Shown here piece after piece: positions 11,617 to 12,521 of a DNA stretch of 12,521 nt; the stretch's first letter is position 1, and the number at the start of each line of letters is the position of its first letter. The stretch is from Oscillospiraceae bacterium (GTDB lineage Bacteria > Bacillota > Clostridia > Oscillospirales > Oscillospiraceae). The stretch spans positions 1 through 12,521 of the forward strand of contig JAEDIN010000031.1 of the NCBI GenBank assembly GCA_016292445.1, written 5' to 3'. The translations under genes were made by a program, and so were the position numbers. Below the pieces are notes generated by a model. The model ran no database searches. It was not told where the DNA came from and saw only the letters and a list, made by a program, of their open reading frames with translations.

Positions 11617-12521
11617 ATGGATAGTAATGTGCGCCCCGAGACCATGGAGAGAATTACCACCCCAGAGCTTGCTGATGCGTTCATTGACGAGCAGATAAAG
11701 CTCATTCGTGAGCAGGTCGGTACAAAGAAGGTGCTGCTTGCTCTCTCCGGCGGAGTTGACTCGTCCGTCGTTGCCGCACTTTTAATTAAGGCTATCGGAA
11801 AGCAGCTTACCTGCGTGCATGTAAATCACGGCCTTCTGCGCAAGGGCGAGCCCGAACAGGTCGTCGAGGTTTTCCGCAATCAGATGGATGCAAATCTCGT
11901 GTATGTAGATGCCGTTGACCGCTTCCTTGATAAGCTTGCCGGGGTTTGCGACCCCGAGGCAAAGCGCAAGATTATCGGCGCGGAGTTTATCCGCGTGTTC
12001 GAGGAGGAGGCACGCAAGCTCGAGGGCATAGAATTTTTGGCGCAGGGTACGATATATCCCGACATTCTCGAGAGTGACGGCGTCAAGGCGCACCACAATG
12101 TCGGCGGTCTGCCCGAGGATTTGCGGTTTGAGCTGGTCGAGCCGGTCAAGCTTTTGTACAAGGACGAGGTTCGCGTCGTCGGTAAGGCTCTCGGTCTGCC
12201 CGACAGCATGGTCTACCGCCAGCCCTTCCCGGGCCCCGGTCTCGGTGTAAGATGCACCGGCGCAATCACCCGTGACCGCCTCGAGGCTGTCCGTGAGTCG
12301 GACGCAATACTCCGCGAGGAGATTGCCGCGGCAGGACTTCAGGGCCGGATATGGCAGTATTTCACCGCCGTTCCCGATTACCGCGCGACCGGTATCCGCA
12401 ACGGGAAGCGTGCATATGAGTGGCCGGTTGTTATCCGCGCCGTAAACAGCGTTGACGCAACGAGTGCGACCGTACCCGAGCTTGACTGGGCACTGCTCAA
12501 GAGGATAACCGACAGGATTCT
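11617..12521 (+). CDS. guaA: GMP synthase ATP-pyrophosphatase subunit (no glutaminase domain), 3' partial
   Basis: This converts XMP to GMP using ATP and ammonia. The visible 301 residues start with a short leader (MDSNVRPETMERITTPELAD), then the ATP-pyrophosphatase domain with PP-loop SGGVDS at 44-49, HGLLRKGE, GVCDPEAKRKIIGAEF, LAQGTIYPD and HHNVGGLPEDL. The dimerisation domain follows with RQPFPGPGLGVR and AVNSVDA. The class I glutaminase domain (about 190 residues) that precedes this in ordinary bacterial GuaA is absent. GGAGGA (11605-11610) and ATG 11617 mark a true start, and the DNA upstream is nadE. This resembles the archaeal two-subunit arrangement. The gene runs off the right edge, with roughly the last 15-25 residues missing. 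The segment before HHNVGG (LESDGVK) is shorter than usual. Confidence 0.93.
   Translation, partial: MDSNVRPETMERITTPELADAFIDEQIKLIREQVGTKKVLLALSGGVDSSVVAALLIKAIGKQLTCVHVNHGLLRKGEPEQVVEVFRNQMDANLVYVDAVDRFLDKLAGVCDPEAKRKIIGAEFIRVFEEEARKLEGIEFLAQGTIYPDILESDGVKAHHNVGGLPEDLRFELVEPVKLLYKDEVRVVGKALGLPDSMVYRQPFPGPGLGVRCTGAITRDRLEAVRESDAILREEIAAAGLQGRIWQYFTAVPDYRATGIRNGKRAYEWPVVIRAVNSVDATSATVPELDWALLKRITDRI

Noticed and set aside
1..12521. CRISPR arrays, tRNAs, rRNAs, insertion sequences, riboswitches, DnaA boxes
   Set aside because: I looked on both strands and saw no regular spacers, no cloverleaf or rRNA-like stretches, no transposase frame and no TTATCCACA cluster.

Overview
This window looks like a chromosomal segment from a member of the Bacillota, class Clostridia, probably close to the Oscillospiraceae/Ruminococcaceae. 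The basis is the rpmH-rnpA-yidD-yidC-jag order, strong GGAGG-type ribosome binding sites, TTGACA/TATAAT promoters, SLH-domain surface protein architecture and moderate GC content. This is inference from content; no phylogenetic test was possible. I see no CRISPR array, transposase, integrase, tRNA or rRNA.

Layout. (1) 1-3229: the replication-origin-proximal 'rpmH cluster': ribosomal protein L34 (115-249), RNase P protein (360-707, TTG start), YidD (704-922), YidC insertase (950-2191), the KH/R3H RNA-binding protein Jag/KhpB (2209-2922) and acyl carrier protein (2949-3176), closed by a perfect 15-bp terminator. The mnmE/mnmG/rsmG genes that often follow jag are absent. (2) 3244-6941: a new promoter drives DNA polymerase III delta' (3308-4090), a PSP1/RicT-type protein (4083-5372, TTG start overlapping holB, long basic tail), a small membrane-anchored protein with an InlB-like repeat (5391-5912) and a CaCA-type cation exchanger (5944-6897). 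They end at a hairpin that also serves the convergent gene. (3) 6949-8843, minus strand: a secreted GH24 lysozyme joined to InlB-type repeats and three SLH domains, with its own extended -10 promoter. (4) 8886-10701, minus strand: a degenerate Old-Yellow-Enzyme/2,4-dienoyl-CoA-reductase-like flavoprotein that has lost the iron-sulfur loop and the family's substrate-binding loop. (5) 10799-12521: an operon with its own promoter encoding ammonia-type NAD synthetase (nadE) and a GMP synthase ATP-pyrophosphatase subunit without a glutaminase domain (guaA, running off the right edge).

How they work together: the first block couples ribosome and RNase P biogenesis to membrane protein insertion and lipid supply. 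The second pairs the clamp loader delta' subunit with RicT, as in Bacillus. The last pairs two PP-loop amidating enzymes, neither of which carries its own glutaminase. I did not find a clearly new multi-gene defence or mobile system. The items most worth a second look are the reshaped flavoprotein, the glutaminase-free NadE/GuaA pair, the lysozyme-SLH fusion and the Asn at YidC's normally basic groove position.
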